DNA of 64,000 nucleotides from Siphonodentalium dalli (lineage: Eukaryota; Mollusca; Scaphopoda; Gadilida; Siphonodentaliidae). Below are positions 21,035-33,400 of this stretch, piece by piece. The notes under the pieces are model-generated. The model was not told where the DNA came from, did not search any database, and worked only from the letters and a program-made list of their open reading frames with translations. The stretch is taken from contig CP136069.1 of NCBI GenBank assembly GCA_032622095.1, positions 3,375,566 through 3,439,565 on the forward strand. Reading direction: 5' to 3'. Position 1 is the stretch's first letter; each line of letters opens with the position of its first letter. The translations under genes were made by a program, and so were the position numbers.

Positions 21035-21055
21035 ATTTCTTATTTCCCTTTGTTG
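21002..21055 (-). CDS. SYCP3: SYCP3 homologue, terminal exon with stop codon
   Basis: On the minus strand the acceptor TTTTTCCAG is followed by 17 codons and TGA: QQREIRNVRQSLQSLFS. The recalled vertebrate SYCP3 C terminus is QQQEIASVRKSLQSMLF, which matches at most positions and ends at the same place. Entry is phase 0, matching the donor of the exon at 42453-42518. The conserved terminal segment is implicated in SYCP3 fibre assembly in vertebrates. It is too short for ORF callers, so it was found by its relation to the upstream exons. Confidence 0.85.
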   Translation of the reverse strand, partial: QQREIRNVRQSLQSLFS

Positions 21056-21139
21056 CTGGAAAAATAAAAACAAATTATTATGTCAGATTGGAATGCAGAA
21101 AAAACATAAAAACAAATTTATTATGTCAGGCTGGATTGT

Positions 21140-21215
21140 AGAAATAAACATAATGAAAGTGTCAATGACACTGTAGCTCAACTTAGGTAGGTGAATAATA
21201 TAATGGTTGACAGCA
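21140..21215 (+). repeat. Fragment of the 62.7-64 kb repeat family
   Basis: AAGTGTCAATGACACTG and AGCTCAACTTAGGTAGGTGA match 62830-62890. The match stops at GGTTGACAG, exactly where the ATTTACT target lies in other copies, followed by a G/C-rich stretch (CACAGGGGCCTGTAACGC) that may be another insertion. Confidence 0.7.
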
Positions 21216-21774
21216 CAGGGGCCTGTAACGCGCTCCGCTGTCCGCCCCCCTTTTGCACTGCCCATATACGCCGCCTCTATATACGCGCCTTCGCGTTAAT
21301 GGAACATTATATAGACAAGGGGCACTGTAGAAATTCAACGTTTCACCATCGCTCGGGAGTCGCACAAATTTAGCCCATCCACCCCAGTAATGATAACGAT
21401 ATATACACGGATGGATCGGCAAAGAATTCATCTTTCAATTAATACCACAAACTCCCATCAGAAACATTCATACACGTTGCATTTGATAAAATTTTAACCA
21501 CCGAATATTGTCTCCGGAGGGCGTATTTTTTAGGATTGATCGGGCTCAGAAGCAATGGCCGACATGTGTCTCTAAATTCACCACCCATACAGTTTACTAT
21601 CATTAAAAATCGGTCAAACGATCAACTAAATATCTGGAACTTAGTGATTTCTTGTCGGCTAATAATTTATTTACTCATACAAATCGACACATTGTCAGTA
21701 AACAATTTATATAGAGGAGAAATCTGTCGATAATTCCAACTTTAAAAAAAAAAAAATTGTCAAGTCACACAGTT

Positions 21775-21930
21775 CCTAATTTTAATATTCATTGTGACCT
21801 GACCTTTCCATGACTGACATAGTAGAAACAGCCAATCACCGCTCAGTGTTAGAATCAAGGTCCTCATTTTAATATTCATTATGACCTGACCTCGATTGTA
21901 ACACTGAGCGGTGATTGGCTGTTACTTAGA
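21775..21930. repeat. Palindrome next to the foldback element
   Basis: CAGCCAATCACCGCTCAGTG is mirrored by CACTGAGCGGTGATTGGCTG. A direct repeat TTTTAATATTCATTGTGACC / TTTTAATATTCATTATGACC precedes each half. It ends about 30 bp before the giant element. Confidence 0.75.
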
Positions 21931-22086
21931 GGCAACGCATGAGAATAGTAGTCCACTAATAGTCGGGGAGCCAATAAGGTCCACCTGCACCCCCCCGATG
22001 ATTACAAATAACCTTATTTTTATTGTTCCCTATGGTATCCAGATAAAGAATCCGGAATTCACCGAAAAATAAAGGTGGCCCTACTA

Positions 22087-25000
22087 GGTTACACTGGTGT
22101 AAATAAGGTTCCGAGTGACATCTGGCGGATGCGGGAGGAATATATAGGAGAGAATAAAATAGACACTGGGCCCTGATTGGTCAATAGCCTTGTGTGCTTT
22201 TCACATAAAAAAATCGTCACACCTCTTCCCTATGATTTCCCATAGGTAAAATAACCATTGGCACAGGAATTAACCCTTTGTAGTGAAGTTTGAATTTTTT
22301 GGTGTGGTCTAAAATATGACTGTATTTTTTTATGCGGTTCTGACACTAGTTACGAAAACATAAGATTTAAAGGCGAATTCCCTGCTAGACAGACATGATT
22401 TTTTTGTGTAAAAAGTTTCCCAAAATGTCAATTTTTCAGATTTAAAGAAATTTTTTGACCCAACATTTATATTGCCAACACTATACGCTAAAACGTTAGC
22501 ACTGAGGCCTATGGAAAACATTTACACCAGTGTAACCTAAAGGGAAAAAATAGCTTTTTATCATTTTTGATTCCTGGGAGTCACTTTAAAGCATTTTAAT
22601 GCATTTTACAGAGCCTGGTCTTTCAGTCCAATGAATATCTCATGCTTGATGTGGCTATTCTTGCTGCTGATGCCTTCTTTCACTTACATCAGCCAAAAAA
22701 ATAGTAAGATTTTTCATAAAAAATGCCAATTTTTCAAGGTATTTTCAAAAAATTTCAAGGTGGTAATAGTCACATGATAATGCAAATGACCCATAACATG
22801 GGCATGTCAACGACACATATATCAATTGTTATAAGAACCTAATTTAACAAGTATTTTGGATTTTATAGCCAGTGATATACAGATATATATCATAAAAGTG
22901 TGTCATTTCCACTGGTGGGTATGGTCATTTGAAGGTTAATAGCACTAAAACTTGGACACATTTAAGAAAATGCTCCAGCAATTCAAAGAGAGCATATCTT
23001 TATTCAACTAATTCAATATACACCCACATCCAGTTATCTTGGATCACCCTTGCAGACCTGAAAATGTCATATTTTATTCTTCAATGTGCTGATAAAGTCA
23101 TGCGCTTGATGCTCAGCTGATCAGATCTGGACTCAATGACCTCACATCACCAGAAGTTCTCTCATGGAAAAAATATTGAACAGTCTTCCATAGCTGATCC
23201 AAGTTTGCAACACCAGACCCCTAAAACTGAGTGAAAATGGGGCCTGAACATGACTGGTGGTGGAAAATTGTGCTTTTTTGATGAATAATTTGTTAAAGGG
23301 GGTGGGGTTAAATTGTGTGTGATAAATAAAGAACCACAGAAGTGATGTTGTTTTTGAACACATTTTTTCGATTGATGGGCAATTCTGAAGAATTGTAGGG
23401 AGTTACAATTATTCCGCGAAAAAGCGGGCTATCGCTTTAGGTTACACTGGTGTAAATAAGGTTCCGAGTGACATCTGGCGGATGCGGGAGGAATATATAG
23501 GAGAGAATAAAATAGACACTGGGCCCTGATTGGTCAATAGCCTTGTGTGCTTTTCACATAAAAAAATCGTCACACCTCTTCCCTATGATTTCCCATAGGT
23601 AAAATAACCATTGGCACAGGAATTAACCCTTTGTAGTGAAGTTTGAATTTTTTGGTGTGGTCTAAAATATGACTGTATTTTTTTATGCGGTTCTGACACT
23701 AGTTACGAAAACATAAGATTTAAAGGCGAATTCCCTGCTAGACAGACATGATTTTTTTGTGTAAAAAGTTTCCCAAAATGTCAATTTTTCAGATTTAAAG
23801 AAATTTTTTGACCCAACATTTATATTGCCAACACTATACGCTAAAACGTTAGCACTGAGGCCTATGGAAAACATTTACACCAGTGTAACCTAAAGGGAAA
23901 AAATAGCTTTTTATCATTTTTGATTCCTGGGAGTCACTTTAAAGCATTTTAATGCATTTTACAGAGCCTGGTCTTTCAGTCCAATGAATATCTCATGCTT
24001 GATGTGGCTATTCTTGCTGCTGATGCCTTCTTTCACTTACATCAGCCAAAAAAATAGTAAGATTTTTCATAAAAAATGCCAATTTTTCAAGGTATTTTCA
24101 AAAAATTTCAAGGTGGTAATAGTCACATGATAATGCAAATGACCCATAACATGGGCATGTCAACGACACATATATCAATTGTTATAAGAACCTAATTTAA
24201 CAAGTATTTTGGATTTTATAGCCAGTGATATACAGATATATATCATAAAAGTGTGTCATTTCCACTGGTGGGTATGGTCATTTGAAGGTTAATAGCACTA
24301 AAACTTGGACACATTTAAGAAAATGCTCCAGCAATTCAAAGAGAGCATATCTTTATTCAACTAATTCAATATACACCCACATCCAGTTATCTTGGATCAC
24401 CCTTGCAGACCTGAAAATGTCATATTTTATTCTTCAATGTGCTGATAAAGTCATGCGCTTGATGCTCAGCTGATCAGATCTGGACTCAATGACCTCACAT
24501 CACCAGAAGTTCTCTCATGGAAAAAATATTGAACAGTCTTCCATAGCTGATCCAAGTTTGCAACACCAGACCCCTAAAACTGAGTGAAAATGGGGCCTGA
24601 ACATGACTGGTGGTGGAAAATTGTGCTTTTTTGATGAATAATTTGTTAAAGGGGGTGGGGTTAAATTGTGTGTGATAAATAAAGAACCACAGAAGTGATG
24701 TTGTTTTTGAACACATTTTTTCGATTGATGGGCAATTCTGAAGAATTGTAGGGAGTTACAATTATTCCGCGAAAAAGCGGGCTATCGCTTTAGGTTACAC
24801 TGGTGTAAATAAGGTTCCGAGTGACATCTGGCGGATGCGGGAGGAATATATAGGAGAGAATAAAATAGACACTGGGCCCTGATTGGTCAATAGCCTTGTG
24901 TGCTTTTCACATAAAAAAATCGTCACACCTCTTCCCTATGATTTCCCATAGGTAAAATAACCATTGGCACAGGAATTAACCCTTTGTAGTGAAGTTTGAA

Positions 25001-25243
25001 TTTTTTGGTGTGGTCTAAAATATGACTGTATTTTTTTATGCGGTTCTGACACTAGTTACGAAAACATAAGATTTAAAGGCGAATTCCCTGCTAGACAGAC
25101 ATGATTTTTTTGTGTAAAAAGTTTCCCAAAATGTCAATTTTTCAGATTTAAAGAAATTTTTTGACCCAACATTTATATTGCCAACACTATACGCTAAAAC
25201 GTTAGCACTGAGGCCTATGGAAAACATTTACACCAGTGTAACC
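22087..25243. mobile_element. A-S-A-S-A direct-repeat insertion, 3157 bp
   Basis: Three 451-bp blocks A (22087-22537, 23440-23890, 24793-25243) alternate with two 902-bp blocks S. The 1353-bp period looks identical by eye. Each A begins GGTTACACTGGTGTAAAT and ends ATTTACACCAGTGTAACC. ACTA flanks the whole insertion (22083-22086, 25244-25247), while the unoccupied site in the opposite arm (about 40850) has a single ACTA (CCCTACTAGGTGC read on the minus strand), so this is a 4-bp target duplication. The layout mimics LTR-internal-LTR-internal-LTR. The 60-73 codon frames in A and S resemble no protein I know. Confidence 0.88.
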
Positions 25244-26499
25244 ACTAGGTGCTAGAGCCATTTGAATCCAAGATGGCCGCCATTTCCTCTAATTCCGACC
25301 AGCTGTATTTAATCGTTGTAATAGATCGGTTGTTAGCAAAAGACACAGACAAAATATATGCCATTTGTTGGTATGATGTCCTTCTTCAAATGACGGCAAA
25401 AAATTTCGAAAAAAAATTCAAAATGGCCGCCGAAAAATGACGTCATCTGCACGAAAATAGGAAATTTAATTAATATTTCACCATATCTTCCATTTTTCTT
25501 CACATTAATCATTAGTAAATGGCAATGTTTTTGAGACAGTCATCAAGCGTGATATTATAGCGTCATTTTAAGACATTTGCCATTGACGAGGGTTCCGTAA
25601 TAGATACAGAAAGAGGATTTGAAAAAGAGGGGTAAAATTTTCGATTTTTTGCCAGACGATTTTGATAGTCATTTTATCGACAAACCACACAGGCTGTTAA
25701 TAGAATGTCAACAACTATGTGCTTTATTTTATTGGACGGATGTTTTACTTCAATGGGAATGAAATTGGTGTAGAAAATTTCCAAAATGGCCGCCGAAAAT
25801 ATGAAAAATGGTAAATATTGCCCCAGGGTGTCCTGCAATGGCTTACAAGTTGTGGTTAATATATAAAATTGGCTAATCTGTATTATATACATTGCATACT
25901 AACATGTCTGATGCACCATGGATCATTGTTTCTATTGTCACCACTGACATCACCAGAAATATTGGATTTTTCTCTCACAAACTTGACATAAATTTCGGCA
26001 AAAATTCACTTTTCAGGGTTGGACAATTGTTTTAAGTAAAATGCAACTATCATTGGTATCAAAGGTATTTATTGTATTGGTCTATCTTAAATGTGTCACA
26101 CTACGGTGTTTATAGACCAAATTGCTCAAGATGGCTTCCAAAATGGCAACCAAATTTGTAAAAAGTTAATTTTTTACATATATCCCGAACATTATTCTCT
26201 GCGTTATCCGACAAGGTAGTAAATTGTGACTCACTTGGTTATTGTACGTGTTAGTTTATTAACTGACAACTACGTTCTATTATGTTTGTCCCAGTTCCAT
26301 ATGGGGCATGACAAATTCATTTTAAAGTTGCAGTATGGAATTTTGCGGAGAACCTCTTTTGTGTTTCTTGCCATATTATTGAAAGGAAATGGGCAGAACT
26401 TTGAAACGGAACTGAGATGAACCATAATATGTGGCTATTCTGGTCCATTATGATAAAACATATCAACTGGATACACGGTGGATGCCAAGATGGTAGCCA

Positions 26500-27400
26500 G
26501 GGAGTTACTATATGGTCATAGATGAGGTGAATAGGTATACAGGGAGTTATTGTATGGTCAACGGTGAGATGAGTACATGTATGTATACAATTAGTGACTG
26601 TATGATCATAAATGTAATGAATAGCTATACAGGGAGTGACTAAATGGTCATGTGTCAGGTGTATGAGTATACCCGGTGTTCCTGCTTGGTGACGTGTAGG
26701 TCATGTGTAGGTTATACGGGTATACACATGTGTTGCTATATGGTCATGGGCGAGGGGTATGTGTATATAGCGAGCGGCTATATGGCCATGGATGATGTGC
26801 ATATGCATACATGGAGTGAATATACTGACATGGCTGGGGAGTATTAGTATATCTTGAGTGGCTATTCTGCTATGGTGTGACAAATAGGGATACGGGGAGT
26901 GACATGGCCAAGGGTGAGGTGAATATATATACAATGATTGACCATGATCATGTACGAATGTTTTGAATAGGTACACACGGTGTGACTATATGGCCATAGG
27001 TCAGATGAAGGAGTATACCAGGTGCCATGGGTGAGGGTATGTGTATGAAGCGAGTGGCTATATGACCATTGGTGAGGTGGATATGTATACCCGGGGTGAC
27101 TCTATGGTCATTGTTGTGGTGTTGATGTATATATTGAATGTCCTATTTGACCATGTGTGTGTGGAGAATAGGTATACCATGGGGATGACCGTATGGCCAA
27201 TAGTGAGGTGAATGGGTATACAAGGAGTGACTCTATGGTTATGGGTCATGTTTAGGATTATACCCGGTGTGACTGCATTGTGACTCATGGCTGTATGGCC
27301 ATCCATGGTCATGGGTCAGGTGTACGTTTATACAGTTGGTCACTATATTGTTATGTCTGTAGTGTTTATGTATATATGGAATGACTGTGTGGTAATGGGT
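26500..27400. repeat. ~42-bp degenerate minisatellite, left arm of foldback
   Basis: About 20 units of the type GAGTGACTATATGGTCATGG then GTGAGGTGAATAGGTATACA. Units diverge considerably, and the mirrored array in the right arm has the same divergent units in the same order over 26500-26930. Confidence 0.85.
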
Positions 27401-27529
27401 GGCTATCGCTTTTCACGTTTAAAGTTCCCCCATGTACACAAACACTATCATGGCTGGAGAACTCTTTGATATGACCTCTCTATTGATTAAGATATCCTTG
27501 CGTTATTGTGGAAAGCGATAGCCACCCAA
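27400..27529. mobile_element. Small inverted-repeat element at the foldback centre
   Basis: GGGTGGCTATCGCTTT at 27400 and AAAGCGATAGCCACCC near 27513 form inverted ends around ~90 bp. The minisatellite switches orientation across it, so it marks the symmetry point of the foldback. It may be the original loop or a separate small MITE. Confidence 0.7.
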
Positions 27530-28245
27530 ATTACACATGTACAACCCACCCATGACCTCATATGTACATAAACACCACACAAATGACAATATAGTCACCC
27601 ACTCTATACACATACACCTGACCATACAGCCATATTTGGTTATACTGGTACATGCCACAAATGACGATACAGCCATGAGTCACCATGCATGAACACCAGG
27701 TATACTTCTACACCTGACCATATAGTCACTATGTGTATACATATTCACCACATTCACGATCATAAAGTCACTCATTGTATACCTATTCACCTCACCGTGG
27801 ACCATACAGCCACTACATGTATATCTATTCGCCATACCCATGACCATAGAGTCAATCCAGATATACATATACACCTCATCAATGGTGAGCCCTTCCAAAT
27901 ATACCAATACCCGCACACACGACCACTCATAAGTTTAATACTTGCATATACACCTCGCACATGACAATTCAGCAACTCAATGTATACTTATACACGCCAT
28001 CCATGATCATTCATCTACTAGTACACCCTATACACCACCGATGATAATACATCCACAACATATATCAATATACGACCCACCCGTTACCAAAAGGCACTCC
28101 CTATATAGCCACAGGTATGCATATAACTTCAATCTTGACCGTACAGGCATACCAGGTGCACCTATACACATTACCCATAACCATAAAATCACTCCCTATT
28201 TATCTACGCACTCCATCCATGATCATACAGACAGCACAAATATAT
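27530..28245. repeat. ~42-bp minisatellite, inverted orientation (right arm, inner part)
   Basis: Units such as CATACAGCCACTACATGTAT with ACCTCACC/ACACCTGACC run opposite to 26500-27400. Open frames rich in His, Thr and Ile here are repeat read-through. Confidence 0.8.
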
Positions 28246-28558
28246 AATATTTATAAATAATATTACTTTTTCCTTAAGGGAAGCCCGAAACTGAACTATA
28301 TGGATTACGTCTCCGGCCTTGTGTCAATCAGGAGGGTTAAAATTTTATTGCTGTGCCGACCCTACTCACATCCGTGTCCAGATTAGTCTCGCATGAATAC
28401 ACCCGCATTCTATCTATTGTCTAGTCAGTTTTTTATTTCCGACTTAATCATGAGATTTGCGAGTCGCGGGGTTGGGAATGGCACCACCATGGGAGGGATC
28501 TATGATAGTTCAGTTTCGGGCTTCCCTTAAGGAAAAAGTAATATTATTTATAAATATT
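28246..28558. mobile_element. Short TIR element, 313 bp, derivative of the 28561-35445 family
   Basis: Ends AATATTTATAAATAATATTA and its complement continue as TTTTTCCTTAAGGGAAGCCC. From 28290 to about 28440 it matches the reverse complement of the big element's right end (GTCTCCGGCCTTGTGTCAAT, TTATTGCTGTGCCGACCCTA). It is therefore a deletion derivative lying next to a longer relative. Confidence 0.8.
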
Positions 28559-29442
28559 ATATTTTTCCGCCAAGGAGAAGCCCTCAACTGAACTATATGG
28601 ATTAGAATGCAAGCCCAGGAGGAGGCACGAGCAATAAAGTTAATTAATATCCAAATTCGATGGGAATGTACTCTTCCGAAACAGGATTCATGTAAATGTG
28701 ATTTAGTCATGAATCAGATATGATTATGTTACGTGAAAGAGCTCCCCAATTCAGATTACGACATTGCTCAAATGTGTACCGCACCCCCCCCCCCCCTTTG
28801 TTTTTGGAATAAACATCCCAGGTAGTGCCATATAATTCATGCTAGCGAGACAATCGAGCAAGTATAACTTTGCTGCATCCTATTCTCTTTGTTATCTTCT
28901 CCGCTCTCGCGAAAGTTCACATTATGAACTGATGTCACATGCAGCCATTGTGTATGCCATAACATATCAGAATGCTTATGATACACCAGGGAGCAAATTA
29001 ACTAGAATCGCATCGCGATTTGCCACTGAAATGTGGATACCGGTAATAGCGAGGAATTTTTTATACATGTATGATGTTATAAAAATGCTATCTAATCATG
29101 TCAATGTGAGATTATTTGCGAATCAGATATCGAAAGTAAATTGCTCCCTGTGATACACAAACCAGATATAAAAATGATATGCTGCAGATATCATAGCGAG
29201 GTATGAGGTTTCATTAGATCATGCCACACATCTGTACTCCAGCCTCGTATAATGTAGAGAGCAGGGAACGCCATCATGATCCAAGGTATCATTGCATACC
29301 AGTATATATGGGATTAGAGAACACCACTGAGGACTTGATGAACAAGCATAGAAGCATCAGTGATCTATGATGGCGCACATAACGAGTGTCGGGTACATTT
29401 CGAAATGATCAAATGTAGCAGAATGATCAAAATTGCAAAATG

Positions 29443-29965
29443 ACCGGTGAAGGAGTGGCCTGGAGGTATCCCGAAGGTATTACGATTCCAGGAGATTGGA
29501 CCCCATCGTGTGGAGATGTGGGCCACTGCACCGTGGGGAAGAGATAGAAGGCTGGTTGGTGCAGCTCTTGGAGGCACGCAACAAGTCTTCCCCACCCAGA
29601 TCATTCAGCCTTTCTTTCCTACCGGTGAAGGAGTGGCCTGGAGGTATCCCTAAGGTATTACGATTCCAGGGGATTGGACCCCATCTTGTGGAGATGTGGG
29701 CCACTGCACCATGGGGAAGAGTTAGAAGGTTGGTTGGTGCAGCACTTGGAGGCACGCAACAACAAGTCTTCCCCACCCAGAACATTCAGCCTACCGGTGG
29801 AGGAGTGGCCTAGAGGTATCCCGAAGGTGTACGATTCCAGGGGAGTGGCTGGACCCCATCTGTGGAGATGTGGGCCACTGCACCGTGGGGAAGAGGCAGA
29901 AGGCTGGAGCAGCTCTTGGAGGCACGCAACAACTCTTCACTTCCCCACCCAGAACATCCTCCAAA
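29443..29965 (+). repeat. ~175-bp tandem repeat, 3 copies, possible degenerate exons
   Basis: Units start at 29443, 29621 and 29793 with ACCGGTGAAGGAGTGGCC (GGTGG in the third). Shared blocks are GATGTGGGCCACTGCACC, GGAGGCACGCAACAA and TCTTCCCCACCCAGA. Related copies recur at about 30475, 31435, 32559 and 33529. More than one frame is open in parts, so coding potential cannot be decided. Confidence 0.8.
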
Positions 29966-30056
29966 GGCTACAGTGCTGGATCTTTCCTGACTGAGATAAA
30001 TACTTGGACTTATCGCAAATTGTTGAATTAAATGAAGCAATATAAGATATCAACCT

Positions 30057-30268
30057 GTATCCTCATCCTGTACAAAATCACTTACCAGCGGAACATCAGA
30101 ATCCTCGTCCGACAGTGTGCCTGGTGACCCACTGTCGACCCGCGATTCTTGCTCATCGTCGTCAAACCTGCCGACGCCACGCGATGCAGAGAAGCATGTC
30201 GAGATCGACGCCAGCCAACAGAATTGGCTGCATCAGGTTGGGATACCAGACTGTGGAAGAGGCCTACA
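30057..30268 (+). other. Ser-rich open frame, possible exon, unknown function
   Basis: An open stretch of about 70 codons without a start methionine: SGTSESSSDSVPGDP, then STRDSCSSSSNLPTPRDAEK and VEIDASQQNWLHQVG, ending at a TGA. A second frame over the same bases is open from 30115 (TVEEAYTEMVRRKTNALAFG). Composition suits a disordered protein segment of a transposon gene. No homology is recognised. Confidence 0.25.
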
Positions 30269-30319
30269 CTGAAATGGTTCGACGCAAGACAAATGCTCTT
30301 GCATTTGGGATAAGTAGCT

Positions 30320-30496
30320 ATGTCCTGTCCAAGGTCACCCCCTCAAATTCAGGGGCATCATCAAGCTGCGCCCCCAAGGCCAGAGGGAATAAGTTCTGAT
30401 GAGCCATTTGATCAGAGGAAGCCCCTTCCATGGAATCCCCCAAATGCAGGTGGTCCTGACCAAACTGGAATAAATGTCGATGACATACCACTATGA
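30320..30496 (+). other. Pro-rich 58-codon open frame, unknown function
   Basis: ATG-initiated frame MSCPRSPPQIQGHHQAAPPR continuing to EPFDQRKPLPWNPPNAGGPD and a stop after VDDIPL. It could be the C-terminal exon of a gene in the big TIR element, because a related stop-proximal segment (GTCGATGACATACCACTATG) recurs in the 31435 repeat. Unproven. Confidence 0.25.
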
Positions 30497-33400
30497 TCAC
30501 ATGACGGCGGAGGAGCAGGCCCGGATGTATCCCGAAGGTATTACGATTCCAGGGGATCGACTGGACCCCATCTTGTAATGATGTGGGCCACTGCACCATG
30601 GGGAAGAGTCAGAAGGCCATTTGGCTGGTGCGCTATGTCTATGAGAGCAAGAGCGTCACGTGACAACGAGTCTTCCCCACCCAGAACAGCCGCCAAAGGC
30701 TACTCCCAGGTGCCCAATAATTGTGGTGGCCTATAAACAGATCTTCGTGGCAGGAATCCAGGCCGAAATCAAAATACTGATGGAAATTTCACTCTATGTG
30801 GAATAATAGTATATCGATGTGAATTTTTTCGAAATTTAATAATCGTATTGCCACTACCATTAGGCACCTGAGAGAAAGGTGCCGGAGCAATCGCCCGTGA
30901 AGATTGGTTTCCCGAATCAACCACTTGCAGCACCCGCCTACCATTGGTTCACACTGCCGTAGCAGGACCTGGGGGGCCAGAACTGGTCCTGCCCGAGGTA
31001 AAGACTGGTACGGTTGCTCAAAGTAGGTAATCATTGACTAATATGCCCTTACCCAACTATAACAAGTAATACACCCGTGAATGAGCAACCTGCACGGTGT
31101 GTGGCCATCAAATTCGAATCATGTTCGACTGCAAGACATGCTGTTAGTTATAACAAAGCAAGGTTAATATACATAACACAATACAACCTAGGTTATTGAG
31201 TATAAAGTAAGGTTAATATAAAATCACGTTATACCCCTGGCCACGTGATCTTACCTGCTATGACAGGTAAGATACTGTCTTTTCTCGTATATGAGGACGA
31301 TGAGTTCCGAATGCACATAGGCAAGAACTAGGCGGTTTCCGTTAGGAAAGTGCGCTTACAGCGGACGTGAAGATACGAATGCCTTCATTTTCGTCATGAT
31401 TGTATCGAATCGTTTTGTCACATAATCAGTGGATATGTCGATGACATACCACTATGATCACATGACGGCGGAGGAGCAGGCCCGGATGTATCCCGAAGGT
31501 ATTACGATTCCAGGGGATCGACTGGACCCCATCTTGTAATGATGTGGGCCACTGCACCATGGGGAAGAGTCAGAAGGCCATTTGGCTGGTGCGCTATGTC
31601 TATGAGAGCAAGAGCGTCACGTGACAACGAGTCTTCCCCACCCAGAACAGCCGCCATAGACGAAGAGCCATGTCATGGCCGGTTTCGGAAATATATTGGC
31701 AGTAGATGTGCGCAATATAAACGCTGCGCATGTAAGCTCGCTTTAGACATGTAACAATACAAATGCAGTCCTTTCTGATATTCTGCGCAATATAAATGTG
31801 TTGCATGTAACTGCGCATCATACACGAGTGAAAGCTATGTGGCAGAATATCGTTTTGATATATGTGGAAATAGAAGTTAGTGAGCCAAGTGATGGTCTCT
31901 ACTGGAAAGACTATTGGCAGTGAATCTGGAGCACGTGACAATATGTATTCTTTCTATTTCGCTGTTTGCCGTTATCATTCACTGATGAAACTGCAAAGTA
32001 TGTCAGTATTGGGATGAAAACTGTTCACCATATGTAAGCATACTAGTAGTCAGTTCTGACAGCATACATGAGGCCCTGATACCATATGATTGTCATGTAC
32101 AATGTATGGAACTATTACGGCGTGCAATACATTATTGAAAGCTCGCCCATGCCGAGGCATATTAGAGCCTACGGTAAGAAGGCTTAGTGTCAGGCTACAA
32201 AGTTTTCACTTCATTGCAGTTGGTGAACAATAGGTCGTAGTAACCCAAACTGTACATACATGGATGTAAAGAATGCAACACAATATTTAGAACGTCAGAC
32301 AACACATCAATTTGAAGTGTGGTTATATATGTGATAACGAATACCATCCCCCTGTTACGGAGTGTTAGTAACTATTGTACTGATGATACAATGAGTTATA
32401 TGATATTTAATCGTGATAGACAAGGCAGAATNNNNNNNNNNNNNNNNNNNNNNNNNNNNNNNNNNNNNNNNNNNNNNNNNNNNNNNNNNNNNNNNNNNNN
32501 NNNNNNNNNNNNNNNNNNNNNNNNNNNNNNNGGTCCTGACCAAACTGGAATAAATGTCGATGACATACCACTATGATCACATGACGGCGGAGGAGCAGGC
32601 CCGGATGTATCCCGAAGGTATTACGATTCCAGGGGATCGACTGGACCCCATCTTGTAATGATGTGGGCCACTGCACCATGGGGAAGAGTCAGAAGGCCAT
32701 TTGGCTGGTGCGCTATGTCTATGAGAGCAAGAGCGTCACGTGACAACGAGTCTTCCCCACCCAGAACAGCCGCCAAAGGCTACTCCCAGGTGCCCAATAA
32801 TTGTGGTGGCCTATAAATAGATCTTCGTGGCAGGAATCCAGGCCGAAATCAAAATACGGATGGAAATTTCACTCTATGTGGAATAATAGTATATCGATGT
32901 GAATTTTTTTTTTTTTTTTTTTGAAATTTAATAATCGTATTGCCACTACCATTAGGCACCTGAGAGAAAGGTGCCGGAGCAATCGCCCGTGAAGATTGGT
33001 TTCCCGAATCAACCACTTGCAGCACCCGCCTACCATTGGTTCACACTGCCGTAGCAGGACCTGGGGGGCCAGAACTGGTCCTGCCCGAGGTAAAGACTGG
33101 TACGGTTGCTCAAAGTAGGTAATCATTGACTAATATGCCCTTACCCAACTATAACAAGTAATACACCCGTGAATGAGCAACCTGCACGGTGTGTGGCCAT
33201 CAAATTCGAATCATGTTCGACTGCAAGACATGCTGTTAGTTATAACAAAGCAAGGTTAATATACATAACACAATACAACCTAGGTTATTGAGTATAAAGT
33301 AAGGTTAATATAAAATCACGTTATACCCCTGGCCACGTGATCTTACCTGCTATGACAGGTAAGATACTGTCTTTTCTCGTATATGAGGACGATGAGTTCC

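Noticed and set aside
22330..25227. Thrice-repeated 63- and 73-codon frames as genes
   Set aside because: They lie in the A and S blocks of a direct-repeat insertion, show no recognisable motif and are triplicated only because the block is.
22087..25243. A conventional LTR retrotransposon tandem
   Set aside because: The repeated block has inverted ends unlike TG...CA, there is no primer-binding site or polypurine tract I can see, and the 902-bp internal part lacks gag or pol.
26644..28247. His/Thr/Ile-rich and Tyr/Met-rich frames of 60-104 codons
   Set aside because: They are read-through of the ~42-bp foldback minisatellite and are mirrored in the opposite arm.
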